NCBI RefSeq assembly: GCF_039535475.1
Contig: NZ_BAAAXG010000026.1
Coordinates: 310,001 to 374,000, forward strand
DNA: 64,000 bases
Direction of reading: 5' to 3'
DNA from: Streptomyces showdoensis
Lineage (GTDB): Bacteria; Actinomycetota; Actinomycetes; Streptomycetales; Streptomycetaceae
Part shown: positions 8,999 to 17,893 of the stretch, in pieces
How positions within the stretch are numbered: the stretch's first letter is position 1
Layout of the letters: every line of letters begins with the position of its first letter
Notes under the pieces: generated by a model
Databases searched by the model: none
What the model was told of the DNA's origin: nothing
The model's input: only the letters and a program-made list of their open reading frames with translations
Translations under genes and position numbers: made by a program

Positions 8999-9322
8999 AT
9001 GGCGTGGCTGCTGGTGGTGGTCGCGGGGATTCTGGAGACGGGGTTCGCGGTCTGCCTCAAGCTCTCGCACGGTTTCACCCGGCTGTGGCCGACGGTCGCC
9101 TTCGCGGCCTTCGCGCTGGGCAGCTTCGGTCTGCTGACGCTGGCGCTGCGCAAGCTGGACGTGGGTCCGGCGTACGCGGTGTGGACCGGGATCGGGGCGG
9201 CCGGGACGGCGATCTACGGGATGGTCTTCCTCGGCGACCTGGTCTCCACGCTCAAGATCGTCTCGATCTCGCTGGTGATCATCGGCGTCATCGGTCTCCA
9301 GCTGTCGGGGTCCGCCCACTGA
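8999..9322 (+). CDS. SMR family exporter, Gdx/SugE-like
   Basis: A 107-residue four-helix small multidrug resistance protein. The start MAWLLVVV is preceded by GGGAGG at a suitable distance. The conserved membrane Glu (ILETGF) is present, and the AYAVWTGIGAAGT segment matches the Gdx (guanidinium exporter) subfamily better than the Qac subfamily. A candidate -10 (CATAAT near 8945) lies in the 90-base leader. I looked for a guanidine riboswitch and found no convincing one. Its 3' end overlaps the convergent small membrane-protein gene by 35 bases. Confidence 0.88.
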   Translation: MAWLLVVVAGILETGFAVCLKLSHGFTRLWPTVAFAAFALGSFGLLTLALRKLDVGPAYAVWTGIGAAGTAIYGMVFLGDLVSTLKIVSISLVIIGVIGLQLSGSAH

Positions 9323-9527
9323 GCTTCTGGTGCCTGCGGCCGAGGTAGCCGACGGCGCACCAGGCCAGGAAGAGCACGACGGCGGCGGCGATCCCCGCGG
9401 TGGTGCCGGTGAAGACCAGGGCGAGCAGCACCGCGGTCACGAGGACGATCCCCCGGGACGTCGAGGTGAACGCGTCCACGCGCAGGGCGAGGCGCAGGGC
9501 GCCCGAGGGCTCTCGGGTGTCCGTCAT
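9288..9527 (-). CDS. Small two-helix membrane protein, possible immunity protein
   Basis: A 79-residue product with two hydrophobic segments (about residues 27-43 and 45-62) and a short basic tail (GRRHQKLSG). CCGGAGG lies eight bases before the ATG, which supports translation. It is the next minus-strand gene after the large RHS gene, 167 bases downstream of its stop, where immunity genes of polymorphic toxins usually sit. It could equally be an unrelated core small membrane protein. The 3' end overlaps the SMR gene. Confidence 0.65.
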   Translation of the reverse strand: MTDTREPSGALRLALRVDAFTSTSRGIVLVTAVLLALVFTGTTAGIAAAVVLFLAWCAVGYLGRRHQKLSGRTPTAGDR

Positions 9528-9610
9528 GGTGGTACCTCCGGTGGTCGAGGGGGCCGGCCGGGCCGCGTGCGGGCCGGCCGGCCCCTGGTCGTGACACTAG
9601 CGAGCGGGAC

Positions 9611-9660
9611 TCATCGGGTCCGACGGGTCATCGGATCCGACGGGCCGTCCGGTCGGACGG
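9611..9660. repeat. 17-bp direct repeat plus hairpin after RHS gene
   Basis: Two adjacent 17-base units (9611-9627 and 9628-9644, TCATCGGRTCCGACGGG) differ at one base. Degenerate copies continue toward 9710. A CCGTCC-GGTC-GGACGG hairpin occupies 9645-9660 and may terminate the RHS transcript. Such short repeats can be footprints of rearrangement at a variable locus, but this is not proven. Confidence 0.5.
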
Positions 9661-9694
9661 ATGATCCGATCCGACGGTCGTCCGTTCCAACGGG

Positions 9695-12600
9695 TCACCG
9701 GATCCAGCGGGTTCCGAATCCCCAGTGGACGTTGACCTTGCGGCGGTGCTTGCCCCAGCTCTTCTCGCGCCGGAAGGCGTCGATCCAGCGCTTGGGGCTC
9801 TGCGGGGCGCCGCGGAGCCGGTAGCGGCTCCACACGCCGGGTCCGAAGACGCCGGCCGCGCCGTACGCCATCTGCTTGTAGTAGCCGGAGCGGCTGCGCC
9901 GCGCGTTGCTGATCCGGTAGCGGGCGGCACCGCCGGCCGCGCCGAGGGCGGAGCCGATGATGAGGCCGCCGGCCCCGGCGCAGATGCCGGCCGTGGCGGC
10001 GACGCAGGCCGCGCCGACGACGCCGATGCCGATGCCCGCGGCCCAGCCGTAGATCTTCCGGTGGCGGCGGATGTGCTTGCCGATCCGGCTCTTCTTGAAC
10101 TGCTTCCACTTCTTCTTGCACCAGCCGCAGCCCCACTTGCCGTCCAGGTCGTAGGCGTTGACCGGGTCGGCGTTGACGTAGTCGTAGGCGTTGGCGCTGC
10201 CGCCGTAGACGGGGTCGAGGGAGAGGAAGCGGCCGGTGGCCGGGTTGTAGAGGCGGACGCCCATCAGGGTGAGGCCGGTGAGGGTCTCGCTGCTGCGCTG
10301 CTTGCCGCCGAGCCAGCCGTAGCGGGTGCCGGGCTGTCCCGAACGGGGGTTGCCGTACTCGTCGTTGTCCAGCACCTGCGGGGCGTCGGCCGGGTCCAGC
10401 GGGAGCTGGAGGGCGACGTCGCCGTGGATGTCGGTGAGCTGGAGGACGACGTTCCCGGTGGCGGCGGTGGTCGCCGCCAGGTCGCCGGAGGCCGAGTCCA
10501 CGTTGCGGGAGACCTCGCCGCTCGTGGTGTCCTCGGTGATCCAGCGGGGGCTGTCGCCCTCGCCGTCGTAGTGGTTCACCTTGGCGGCGGTCTGCGACCA
10601 GACGCCGTCGGTCTGGGACTCGACCGTCCAGCCGCGGAAGCGGTGGTCGGCGTCGAGGCTCCAGGTCTGGCGCAGGGCGCCCGCGGTCTGCCGGCGCACC
10701 AGGTCGTTGGCGTAGTACTCCAGGCCGGTGCCGGGCAGGGCCGTGGTGCGGCCGAAGGCGTCGTAGACGTAGCCGCTGTCGACGAGCCGGTCGGCGCTGT
10801 CGTAGGCGTGGTTCACGACGGTGCCGCCGGAGGCCGGGCAGGCCGCGCCCGCGGCGGCCTCCGCGGTGGTCAGCGAGGTGCGGTTGGTGCGCTTGTCGAA
10901 GCCGTAGGCGCGCCGGACGCAGGTGTCGCCGACGGTGTCGAGGACGGTGGTGAGCCGGCCGGCCCGGTCGTACCCGAGGCTCTGGGTGGACCAGCCGGAG
11001 TGGCTGACGACCTGGCCCTGCACGGATTCGGCGACGGTGTCGGAGGCCACGGTGACGCCGTCGGAGTCCCGGGTGTAGACCCGGGAGACGGGGGCGCCGG
11101 TGGTGTCCTCGGTGACCGTCAGGGTGTAGCCGCCGGGCAGCTTCTCGCTGGTGACGCTGCCGTCGGCGTCGTACCGGGCCTCGAAGGCGCCGGCCACGGA
11201 GTCGGTGGTCCGGGTGACCAGGCCGCGCGGCTCGACGGCGTGGTCGTAGGTGTAGGTGACGGTGGACGGGACGGAGTCGGTGACCTTGACCGGCCGGTCG
11301 AGCAGGTCGTACTCGGTCTTCGTCTCGCCGCCGTCGGCGTCGGTGTAGGAGATCAGGCGGCCGAGCTTGTCGTACGCCTTGTAGATCGTGCCGCCGGTCG
11401 GCGAGGAGGTCTTGACCTCGCGGCCGGTCTCGCCGTTGTACTCGACGGTGGCCTCGGGGACCGCGTCGCCGACGCCGCCGCTCGTCACGGTCCTGACGGG
11501 GCGTCCGGCCGCGTCGGGGGTGGTGGTCACGGTGCGGGTGACCCCGTTGGCGGTGGTGGTCACCTTGGCCTCGGAGCCCCACCAGTTGTACTCGGTGGTG
11601 ACGGTGGGCAGCTGGGCCGGGTTGGCGCCGCCGCCGGTGATCGCGCCGGCCGGTCCGGTGGAGCAGACCTTGTCGGCCCACTCCGGACGGCCCTGGCAGG
11701 CGCCGGTGCCGGTGCCGGACCAGTAGGTGGTGACCCGGGTGCCGGCGTCGGTGCCGGTGGCGCCGGGCAGCAGTTCCTTGACGGTGCGGCCCTGGGCGTC
11801 GTACTCGATGGCGGTGGTGATCGCGAGGCCGCCCGGGTCGCGGATCACCTTGACCGGCAGGCCCTTGGCCCAGTCGTACTGGGTCTGGGTCACCTGGGCG
11901 CCGGTCTGGACGTCCGGGTGGGCGGGGAGCTGGCCGCCGGTGGTGGTCCGGGTGACCTTGTCCTCGACCTTGGCGGAGCCGTCGGTCGGGCGTCCCTCGT
12001 CGTAGGCGTTGACCGTCCAGGAGCGGAGGGGTGCCGAGGCGCCGGCCTTGAGCACGGTCTGCCCGCCGGAGACGACGTCCTCGGTGAGGGTGGCGCGGTG
12101 CAGCGGGCCGAGCTCCTCCAGCTCACGGGTGCCGGTGTCGTTGTAGACCGAGCGGACGGCGAGCAGCTCGGCCCGCTCGGGCACGGTGAGCCGGTCGAGG
12201 CCGAGTTCGGCCTGGACGGCGCGGTCGGCGGGGGTGAGGCCGAGGGCGACCGAGCGGTTGCCCGGGGAGAGCTCGCGGACGGTGTTGCCGTGCGCGTCGA
12301 ACTCGGTGGTGCTGATCCGGCCGCCGGGCGCCGCCGTGTTCACCTCGCGTCCGGAGACGTCGGTGTACGTGAGGGTGGCGCGCCGGTAGTCGGCGGCGGT
12401 GAGCCCGGATCCGGCGTGGGAGCCGGGCACGGAGTCGGCCGGGAAGACGGCGCTGGCGTCCGTCGGGGCGTCGGTCTGGCCCCAGGCGGCGACGTCCTGG
12501 ACGCCCATCTGGTAGGGCGCCGAGGCGCCGGTCAGCGGCACGTCGTAGACGATGCTGGTGGCGGCGTCGCCGCTGGTCTGGTCGGCGGAGCCCTGGACCA

Positions 12601-15600
12601 GGGCGGGGCGGCGCACCTTCAGGAGCATGCCGTCGCCGGCGGTGGGGCTGTTGCCGGCCTTGCCGTAGTCGAGGTTCCAGGGCAGTTCGCCGCGGGCCTG
12701 GATCCAGAAGACCCGGCCGGCGGTGTCGTACGAGTACTGGGTCTGCCCGGCCTGTCCGGTGGCCGGGTTCCACTGCTGGCGCAGCCGGCCGGCGGCGTCG
12801 TAGCGGTAGGCGGCGACGGCCTTGGAGGTGGCGCCGGCGGCCCCGGGCTCGGTGGACCAGGCGCGGATCTCCTTGACCTGTCCGGCGAAGTCGCCGAAGT
12901 CGGCGCCGGTGCTGTAGCCGGTGGCGGTGGTGGCCGTGGCGTAGACGTACTCCAGCGCGCGGCAGCCCTTGGTGGCGGGTGCGGCGGCGCAGGCCGTGGC
13001 GGCGACGGCGGAGGTGGGCGCGACGACCAGGCGGGGCCGGGCGAGCTTCCTGCCGTCGACGGTGACGGTCTCGGAGACCACGGTGGTGGTGGAGTCGGCG
13101 AGGCCGTCCATGCCGGTGGTGGCGACCTGCCAGGCGGTGGCGCCGGCCTCCGGCTTGCTGAAGACGGTGACGGCGCCCTCGGTGTCCTTGAGGGTGAGCG
13201 AGCCGGTGAGCGCGCCGCTGAGGGTGAGGTCCTCGGCGCCGGGCTCGGGCTCCCAGCCGCCGCCGCTGGTGGCGGTGAAGCCGGTCTCCTCGCCGTCCGC
13301 GTCGACGACGGCGACGGAGGTGGCGGAGGTCTGCTTCAGGTAGGCGTAGTCGGACTCGCTCTCCTCGGCGACCGTGCCCGCGGTCCACTCCTTGCCGAAG
13401 ATCGCCGCCTGGCCCTCCTGGGAGCCGCCGGTGGCGGGGCGCCGGGAGGAGGCGGTACGGGTGACGGTGAGGTCGAAGAGCGAGGCGTCGGTCTCCGACA
13501 GGGTGTAGTCACCGGTCAGCAGGTTGACGGTGCCGGGCCCGATGTCCTCGGAGGGCGCGGTGCCCGCGGTGCGGTCGACCGTGGCGGTGGCGACGGGCGA
13601 ACCCGCGGAGGTGGTGCCGTCGGTGAAGACGGCGCGGACGTCGACCGGGCCGTCCTCGGCGAGGGTGGTGGTGATGTTCCAGTTCAGCGCGGCGGGCTTC
13701 CCGGCGGGGGCCGGCAGCGGCCAGGCGGCGACGGCGGAGCCGTCGGAGGCCTTGCTGACGTCGGCGAGCGGGACGTTCTTCCAGGTGTCGGTCTCGCCGC
13801 GGCGGTACTGGTAGGTCACCCCCGTGTAGGTGTCCTTGCCCTGCGCGGTGAGCGCGGTGCGCCGGGCCGGGCGGTCGCCCTCCGCCGGGGCGGTCAGGGC
13901 CGCGCCCGCACCGGCGTAGAAGAGGTGCGAGGTGACGGTCGAGGCGTTGCCGGCGGCGTCCCGGGTGCGGGCGGTCAGGGTGTGCTTGCCCGCGGGGACG
14001 GTGACGGTCGCGGTGACCTGGCCGCCGGTGGTGGGCAGCGCCGTCCACGCGCCGCCGTCGACGGCGTACTGCACGTCGGCGACGTCGGAGGCGGGCGGGG
14101 TGAAGGTGAAGGCGCCCGTCACGTTGCCGTCGGCGTCCGGGGTGCCGGCCCAGGTCTCGGCGGGGAAGTCGGCCGAGGCGATGGCGGAGGCGGCGGGCGC
14201 GGCGGTGTCGACCGTGAAGTTCTGCCAGGCCGACCAGGTGCCGTTCCACGCGGTGCCGTCGTAGACGGCGGCGCGCCACTTGTACGCGCCGGGGGCCAGC
14301 GCGGTGGTGGCGGTCCAGGGGGCGTCGGTGCCGGAGGCGACGTAGGCGGACTTGCCGGTCTGGAGCGCGGCGCTGCCGTTCGCCGCCCAGATCTCGTAGC
14401 TGAGCTGGACGGTGTTGCCGTCGGAGTCGGTGGCCTTGCCGGTGATCGTCGGCAGGGTGTCGCTGGTCGACGAGCCGCTGAGCGGGGCCACGGGGGTGGC
14501 CGCGCCGGGCTTGGTGTTGTAGGTGACCGACAGGTACGGGGTGTTGGAGGCCGCGTTGCCGGAGTTGAAGCGCTTCCAGCCGTAGGCGTCGGACTCGTCG
14601 GTCGCGCGGATGCCGAGGGTGTTGGTGCCCTTGCCGTTGTCGGCCCAGGCCTGGGCGAGGGTCTTGACGTCGGCGGTGACCCAGCCGTCGGCACAGGCGG
14701 AGGAGAAGCCCTTGGTGGCCGTGGAGGTGGCCCACTTGTTGTTCCAGTTGGGCTGTGCGGTCCAGCGGGTGGCGGTGGTGACCGAGCCGGTGTCCCAGAC
14801 CTCCCAGCTCCTGGGCGTGCAGGACCACGAGTGCTGGTTCCACAGGTTGAGCTTGGCCGACTCGATCACCTTGCCGGTGATCTTGGCCATGGGGAAGGCG
14901 AGGAACGAGCGGGCGATCTGGCCGGAGCCGTTGTTGCCCAGCTTGAGCTCGGTGGCGGTGGACTGGTCGGTGCCGTAGCCCTGCTGGACGAAGGTGTCGA
15001 AGCTGGTCCCGAGGGAGACCGCCGGGTCGACGGTGACCGGGAACACGGTCTTCGGGTCGGCCAGGAAGGCCGCGTCCGGGGTCAGGGTGACGTCGACGCT
15101 GTCGCCGTTCTGGGTGAGCGCGAGGCCCACCGGGGCGGTGTGGGTGCGTTCGCCGCTGCGCGGGTCGACCTGGGCGTCCCACATGACGGGGGCGGGGACG
15201 ACACCGGCGGTGCGCCCGGTCTTCGCGTCGGTGAAGGTGATCGAACCGTCGCCGTTCCGCCGCGCCGTGAGGCCCTTGGCCTCCAGGGTGAGCGTGACCG
15301 AGCCGTTGGCGCCGACCGCCCGCCGGTCCTTGAGCTCCAGGAACTGCTCGTAGCCGGTACGGGTCGACTCGACGATCAGGTCGGTGTACGGGAGGGCCTC
15401 GGCGTAGCGGGCCTCGGTGCCGTGGACCGTCGGATCGGCCAGCGCGCCGCGCCAGTTGACGGATATCCGGCGGCCGTGGCGGTCGTCGAGCCGGACCAGC
15501 GGCACCGACGGGGTCCGCTTCTCTCCGGCCCGTCCGCCGGACCGCTGGATCTTCGCGGCGGTCGCGGCGGGGGTCCGGCCGGCCAGGGTGAGGCCGAGCG

Positions 15601-16078
15601 GGTGGTCGTGCGCGGCCACGCTGCCGTCGCCGCGCTTGACGAGGTCCACGTCGATGGTGCGCCAGTTCCCCAGCGGGTCCTTGTAGCGCTGCGGTCCGGA
15701 GGCGGCGTCCAGGGTGACGGTGCCGTCCGGGTTGGCCCAGGTGGTGGTGGACTCGGTCCGCTCCGACAGGGCCTCGACGCGCTTGCCGGAGAGCCGGGCG
15801 GCGACCTGCGCCGACTTCAGGTCGGCGGCCTCGGTGGCGGCGCGCGGCGCGGGCTGCCGCGCGGCGGGTTCGGTGGTGGCCGTCGTGGACAGGGACACGG
15901 CGAAGGCCTCGCCGCCGGCCCCCACCACGAGGGCGGTCTCGACGACCAGCGTGGCCGCCACGACGGCGGCGACGGCGGTCAGTCTTCTGGCTCTGCCACG
16001 GAGGGGGCGGAGGCCCAAGGAGCCTTCCTCCGGGGGACTTTCGTCTATCGACTGGCGGTTCCACTTGTCGGTCGGCAC
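9695..16078 (-). CDS. Secreted RHS-repeat polymorphic toxin-like protein
   Basis: A 2127-residue protein with a GTG start behind GGGAG. A cytosolic lead of about 30 residues precedes a hydrophobic signal (33-52) with a likely cleavage after AFA (60). Residues 60-870 are extracellular beta-rich modules, including a DNRLRE-like stretch near 360-530 and Ig-like repeats near 540-720. From about 1100 onward come YD/RHS repeats (for example YRYDAAGRLRQQW, EYDLLDRPVKVTD), ending in the RHS core hallmark RLYNPATGRFLSLDP and a DLDGKW boundary at 1982. The last 145 residues (about 9698-10132) form a separate variable tail. RHS shells encapsulate such tails; contact-dependent toxicity is known for related WapA and Rhs proteins and is inferred here. 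Confidence 0.9.
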   Translation of the reverse strand: MPTDKWNRQSIDESPPEEGSLGLRPLRGRARRLTAVAAVVAATLVVETALVVGAGGEAFAVSLSTTATTEPAARQPAPRAATEAADLKSAQVAARLSGKRVEALSERTESTTTWANPDGTVTLDAASGPQRYKDPLGNWRTIDVDLVKRGDGSVAAHDHPLGLTLAGRTPAATAAKIQRSGGRAGEKRTPSVPLVRLDDRHGRRISVNWRGALADPTVHGTEARYAEALPYTDLIVESTRTGYEQFLELKDRRAVGANGSVTLTLEAKGLTARRNGDGSITFTDAKTGRTAGVVPAPVMWDAQVDPRSGERTHTAPVGLALTQNGDSVDVTLTPDAAFLADPKTVFPVTVDPAVSLGTSFDTFVQQGYGTDQSTATELKLGNNGSGQIARSFLAFPMAKITGKVIESAKLNLWNQHSWSCTPRSWEVWDTGSVTTATRWTAQPNWNNKWATSTATKGFSSACADGWVTADVKTLAQAWADNGKGTNTLGIRATDESDAYGWKRFNSGNAASNTPYLSVTYNTKPGAATPVAPLSGSSTSDTLPTITGKATDSDGNTVQLSYEIWAANGSAALQTGKSAYVASGTDAPWTATTALAPGAYKWRAAVYDGTAWNGTWSAWQNFTVDTAAPAASAIASADFPAETWAGTPDADGNVTGAFTFTPPASDVADVQYAVDGGAWTALPTTGGQVTATVTVPAGKHTLTARTRDAAGNASTVTSHLFYAGAGAALTAPAEGDRPARRTALTAQGKDTYTGVTYQYRRGETDTWKNVPLADVSKASDGSAVAAWPLPAPAGKPAALNWNITTTLAEDGPVDVRAVFTDGTTSAGSPVATATVDRTAGTAPSEDIGPGTVNLLTGDYTLSETDASLFDLTVTRTASSRRPATGGSQEGQAAIFGKEWTAGTVAEESESDYAYLKQTSATSVAVVDADGEETGFTATSGGGWEPEPGAEDLTLSGALTGSLTLKDTEGAVTVFSKPEAGATAWQVATTGMDGLADSTTTVVSETVTVDGRKLARPRLVVAPTSAVAATACAAAPATKGCRALEYVYATATTATGYSTGADFGDFAGQVKEIRAWSTEPGAAGATSKAVAAYRYDAAGRLRQQWNPATGQAGQTQYSYDTAGRVFWIQARGELPWNLDYGKAGNSPTAGDGMLLKVRRPALVQGSADQTSGDAATSIVYDVPLTGASAPYQMGVQDVAAWGQTDAPTDASAVFPADSVPGSHAGSGLTAADYRRATLTYTDVSGREVNTAAPGGRISTTEFDAHGNTVRELSPGNRSVALGLTPADRAVQAELGLDRLTVPERAELLAVRSVYNDTGTRELEELGPLHRATLTEDVVSGGQTVLKAGASAPLRSWTVNAYDEGRPTDGSAKVEDKVTRTTTGGQLPAHPDVQTGAQVTQTQYDWAKGLPVKVIRDPGGLAITTAIEYDAQGRTVKELLPGATGTDAGTRVTTYWSGTGTGACQGRPEWADKVCSTGPAGAITGGGANPAQLPTVTTEYNWWGSEAKVTTTANGVTRTVTTTPDAAGRPVRTVTSGGVGDAVPEATVEYNGETGREVKTSSPTGGTIYKAYDKLGRLISYTDADGGETKTEYDLLDRPVKVTDSVPSTVTYTYDHAVEPRGLVTRTTDSVAGAFEARYDADGSVTSEKLPGGYTLTVTEDTTGAPVSRVYTRDSDGVTVASDTVAESVQGQVVSHSGWSTQSLGYDRAGRLTTVLDTVGDTCVRRAYGFDKRTNRTSLTTAEAAAGAACPASGGTVVNHAYDSADRLVDSGYVYDAFGRTTALPGTGLEYYANDLVRRQTAGALRQTWSLDADHRFRGWTVESQTDGVWSQTAAKVNHYDGEGDSPRWITEDTTSGEVSRNVDSASGDLAATTAATGNVVLQLTDIHGDVALQLPLDPADAPQVLDNDEYGNPRSGQPGTRYGWLGGKQRSSETLTGLTLMGVRLYNPATGRFLSLDPVYGGSANAYDYVNADPVNAYDLDGKWGCGWCKKKWKQFKKSRIGKHIRRHRKIYGWAAGIGIGVVGAACVAATAGICAGAGGLIIGSALGAAGGAARYRISNARRSRSGYYKQMAYGAAGVFGPGVWSRYRLRGAPQSPKRWIDAFRREKSWGKHRRKVNVHWGFGTRWIR

Positions 16079-16135
16079 CGGTTCTCCCTCAGTAGCCTGA
16101 ACGTGCCATCAAAGGAATGCGTCGGCGATCGTTCC

Positions 16136-16152
16136 ATTCGCACATGGCGAAT
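16136..16152. promoter_or_regulatory. Inverted repeat upstream of RHS gene
   Basis: ATTCGC-ACATG-GCGAAT is a 6-5-6 inverted repeat, 58 bases upstream of the RHS start codon. It may be an operator or a leader hairpin; there is no further support. Confidence 0.3.
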
Positions 16153-16208
16153 CGCACCGCCAACTCCCCTGTTCAGAGGAAGACTTGAGGTTTCCGGCCG
16201 GTACCGGG

Positions 16209-16955
16209 TCAGTCGCCGGGCGGCATCGCCGGGCGAACTCCCGCCGCCTGGTGCATAGCCGCTGAGACCAGCGCGTCGCGGACAAGGCGTACCCGATCGC
16301 CCTCCGTTTCGCGCCCCGTGGCGGCCACCACGAAGGACAGGGCGAGGCGCAGGGCGAGTTCGCAGGAACGCGCGGTATCGGCCGCGTCGACGGCCTCCGC
16401 TCCGTGGGCGGTGTCCGCTCCGTGGGCGGTCTCCGCTCCGTAGGCGGTCTCCGCCTCGGCTCCCGTGCCCGCTCCCCCACCGGCGCCCGTGCCGGGCGCG
16501 AGCAGCGCCGCCGCCAGGTCCCTCGCCTGGCCGAGCAGCTCCCCCGGCGAGGGCACCCCCAGGTCGGCGCGCCGCTGCTCGGGCACGACGGCGGCGCGGG
16601 CCCCGGCGCGCACGGGTCGCGGGGCGGGCAGCCACTCGCCCCAGGCGCCGGTGAGCAGGGCGCGGAGCACGGGCCGGGCGGCGGCCGCGGCGACCGTCCA
16701 CTCGGCGACGGCGACCAGCCTGCGGGCGGGCGGCCCCGGCTCGGCGAGCGCCGCCTCGACGCCGCGCAGGTAGCGGTCGGCCTCGCGCCGCACGAGGGCG
16801 CGGGCGAGCCCCTCCTTGCTGCCGAACTCGTTGTAGAGGGTCTGCCGGGAGACCCGGGCGCGGACGGCGAGGTCGACCATGCGCACCGCGGACCAGGGCT
16901 GGGCGCCCAGGGTCGCCAGGGCCGCGTCGAGCAGGGTCTCGCGGGCAGTCGGCAT
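16209..16955 (-). CDS. TetR family transcriptional regulator
   Basis: A 248-residue repressor with a classical N-terminal helix-turn-helix (RETLLDAALATLGA, then VRMVDLAVRARVSRQTLYNEF at about 24-44, and GSKEGLARAL). The ATG at 16955 follows GGGAGG. The ligand-binding half contains a low-complexity Ala/Glu/Thr/His insertion encoded by 18-bp tandem repeats. It is divergent from hisN across 107 bases that hold a strong inverted repeat overlapping its own -35, so autoregulation is likely. The ligand and targets are unknown; the next genes on its own strand are the RHS and SMR-adjacent genes. Confidence 0.9.
   Translation of the reverse strand: MPTARETLLDAALATLGAQPWSAVRMVDLAVRARVSRQTLYNEFGSKEGLARALVRREADRYLRGVEAALAEPGPPARRLVAVAEWTVAAAAARPVLRALLTGAWGEWLPAPRPVRAGARAAVVPEQRRADLGVPSPGELLGQARDLAAALLAPGTGAGGGAGTGAEAETAYGAETAHGADTAHGAEAVDAADTARSCELALRLALSFVVAATGRETEGDRVRLVRDALVSAAMHQAAGVRPAMPPGD
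16396..16449. repeat. 18-bp tandem repeat inside tetR gene
   Basis: Three near-identical 18-base units (TCCGCTCCGTGGGCGGTS) in frame within the TetR gene encode the repeated AHGAET/AHGADT peptide. The length is a multiple of three, so copy-number change would not shift the frame. Confidence 0.75.
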
Positions 16956-16988
16956 CGGTCGCCTCCCAGCCGGGTCGGTACTGCGCTC

Positions 16989-17017
16989 AGCGTTGACGTG
17001 CGACCACGCACTGTCAA
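16989..17017 (-). promoter_or_regulatory. tetR promoter with overlapping TetR-type operator
   Basis: On the minus strand TTGACA (17017-17012), 17 bases and AACGCT (16994-16989) form a promoter for the TetR gene. The same DNA holds an inverted repeat: TTGACGTGCG (16993-17002) against CGCACTGTCAA (17007-17017), with one extra base in the right arm. Binding there would block the tetR promoter and could affect hisN. Confidence 0.7.
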
Positions 17018-17061
17018 GGGCCGCCGCGGACCGACCCGTGTCCGGGGGATAGAGTTTCGAC

Positions 17062-17856
17062 ATGGCCGAATACCACGACGATCTGCGTCTGGCCCATGTC
17101 CTCGCGGATGCCGCGGACGCGGCCACGATGGACCGGTTCCAGGCGCTCGACCTCAAGGTCGAGACCAAGCCCGACATGACCCCGGTCAGCGAGGCCGACA
17201 AGGCCGCCGAGGAGCTGATCCGCGGCCAGCTGCAGCGCGCGCGGCCGCGCGACGCGATCCTCGGCGAGGAGTACGGCGTCGAGGGCACCGGCCCGCGCCG
17301 CTGGGTGATCGACCCCATCGACGGCACCAAGAACTACGTGCGCGGGGTGCCCGTGTGGGCGACCCTGATCGCCCTGATGGAGGCCGGCGAGACCGGCTTC
17401 CAGCCGGTCGTGGGCGTGGTCTCCGCGCCCGCGCTCGGCCGCCGCTGGTGGGCGGCGAAGGGCCTCGGCGCGTACACGGGCCGCAGCCTCGCCTCGGCGA
17501 CCCGGATCGGGGTGTCGAAGGTCGGGCGCCTGGAGGACGCCTCCTTCGCCTACTCCAGCCTGACCGGCTGGGAGGAGCGCGGCCGCCTCGACGGCTTCCT
17601 CGACCTCAGCCGGGCGGTCTGGCGGACCCGCGCGTACGGCGACTTCTGGCCGTACATGATGGTCGCCGAGGGCTCGGTGGACCTGTGCGCGGAGCCGGAG
17701 CTGTCGCTGTGGGACATGGCGGCGACCGCGATCGTGGTGCAGGAGGCCGGCGGAACCTTCACCGGCCTGGACGGACGCCACGGCCCGCACAGCGGCAACG
17801 CGGTGGCGTCGAACGGACTGCTGCACGGGGAGCTGCTCAGCTACCTCGGCGGCTGA
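17062..17856 (+). CDS. hisN: Histidinol-phosphatase (inositol monophosphatase type)
   Basis: A 264-residue member of the inositol monophosphatase superfamily. In actinobacteria this subfamily (HisN) removes phosphate from L-histidinol phosphate, the penultimate histidine step. Metal-binding motifs are GEEYG (68-72), WVIDPIDGTKNY (81-92) and a late LSLWDMAA. The length is normal for HisN. It is monocistronic, divergent from the TetR gene and convergent with a lectin gene. Family members overlap in sequence, so inositol-1-phosphatase activity is the main alternative. Confidence 0.88.
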   Translation: MAEYHDDLRLAHVLADAADAATMDRFQALDLKVETKPDMTPVSEADKAAEELIRGQLQRARPRDAILGEEYGVEGTGPRRWVIDPIDGTKNYVRGVPVWATLIALMEAGETGFQPVVGVVSAPALGRRWWAAKGLGAYTGRSLASATRIGVSKVGRLEDASFAYSSLTGWEERGRLDGFLDLSRAVWRTRAYGDFWPYMMVAEGSVDLCAEPELSLWDMAATAIVVQEAGGTFTGLDGRHGPHSGNAVASNGLLHGELLSYLGG

Positions 17857-17893
17857 GCGGCCCCCCGTTCCCCGGTGGCGGGGCGGCCGGGCG

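Noticed and set aside
9725..16258. 2177-residue plus-strand frame opposite the RHS gene
   Set aside because: Its composition is repetitive Gly/Val/Asp with no domain, whereas the minus strand gives a clear RHS protein.
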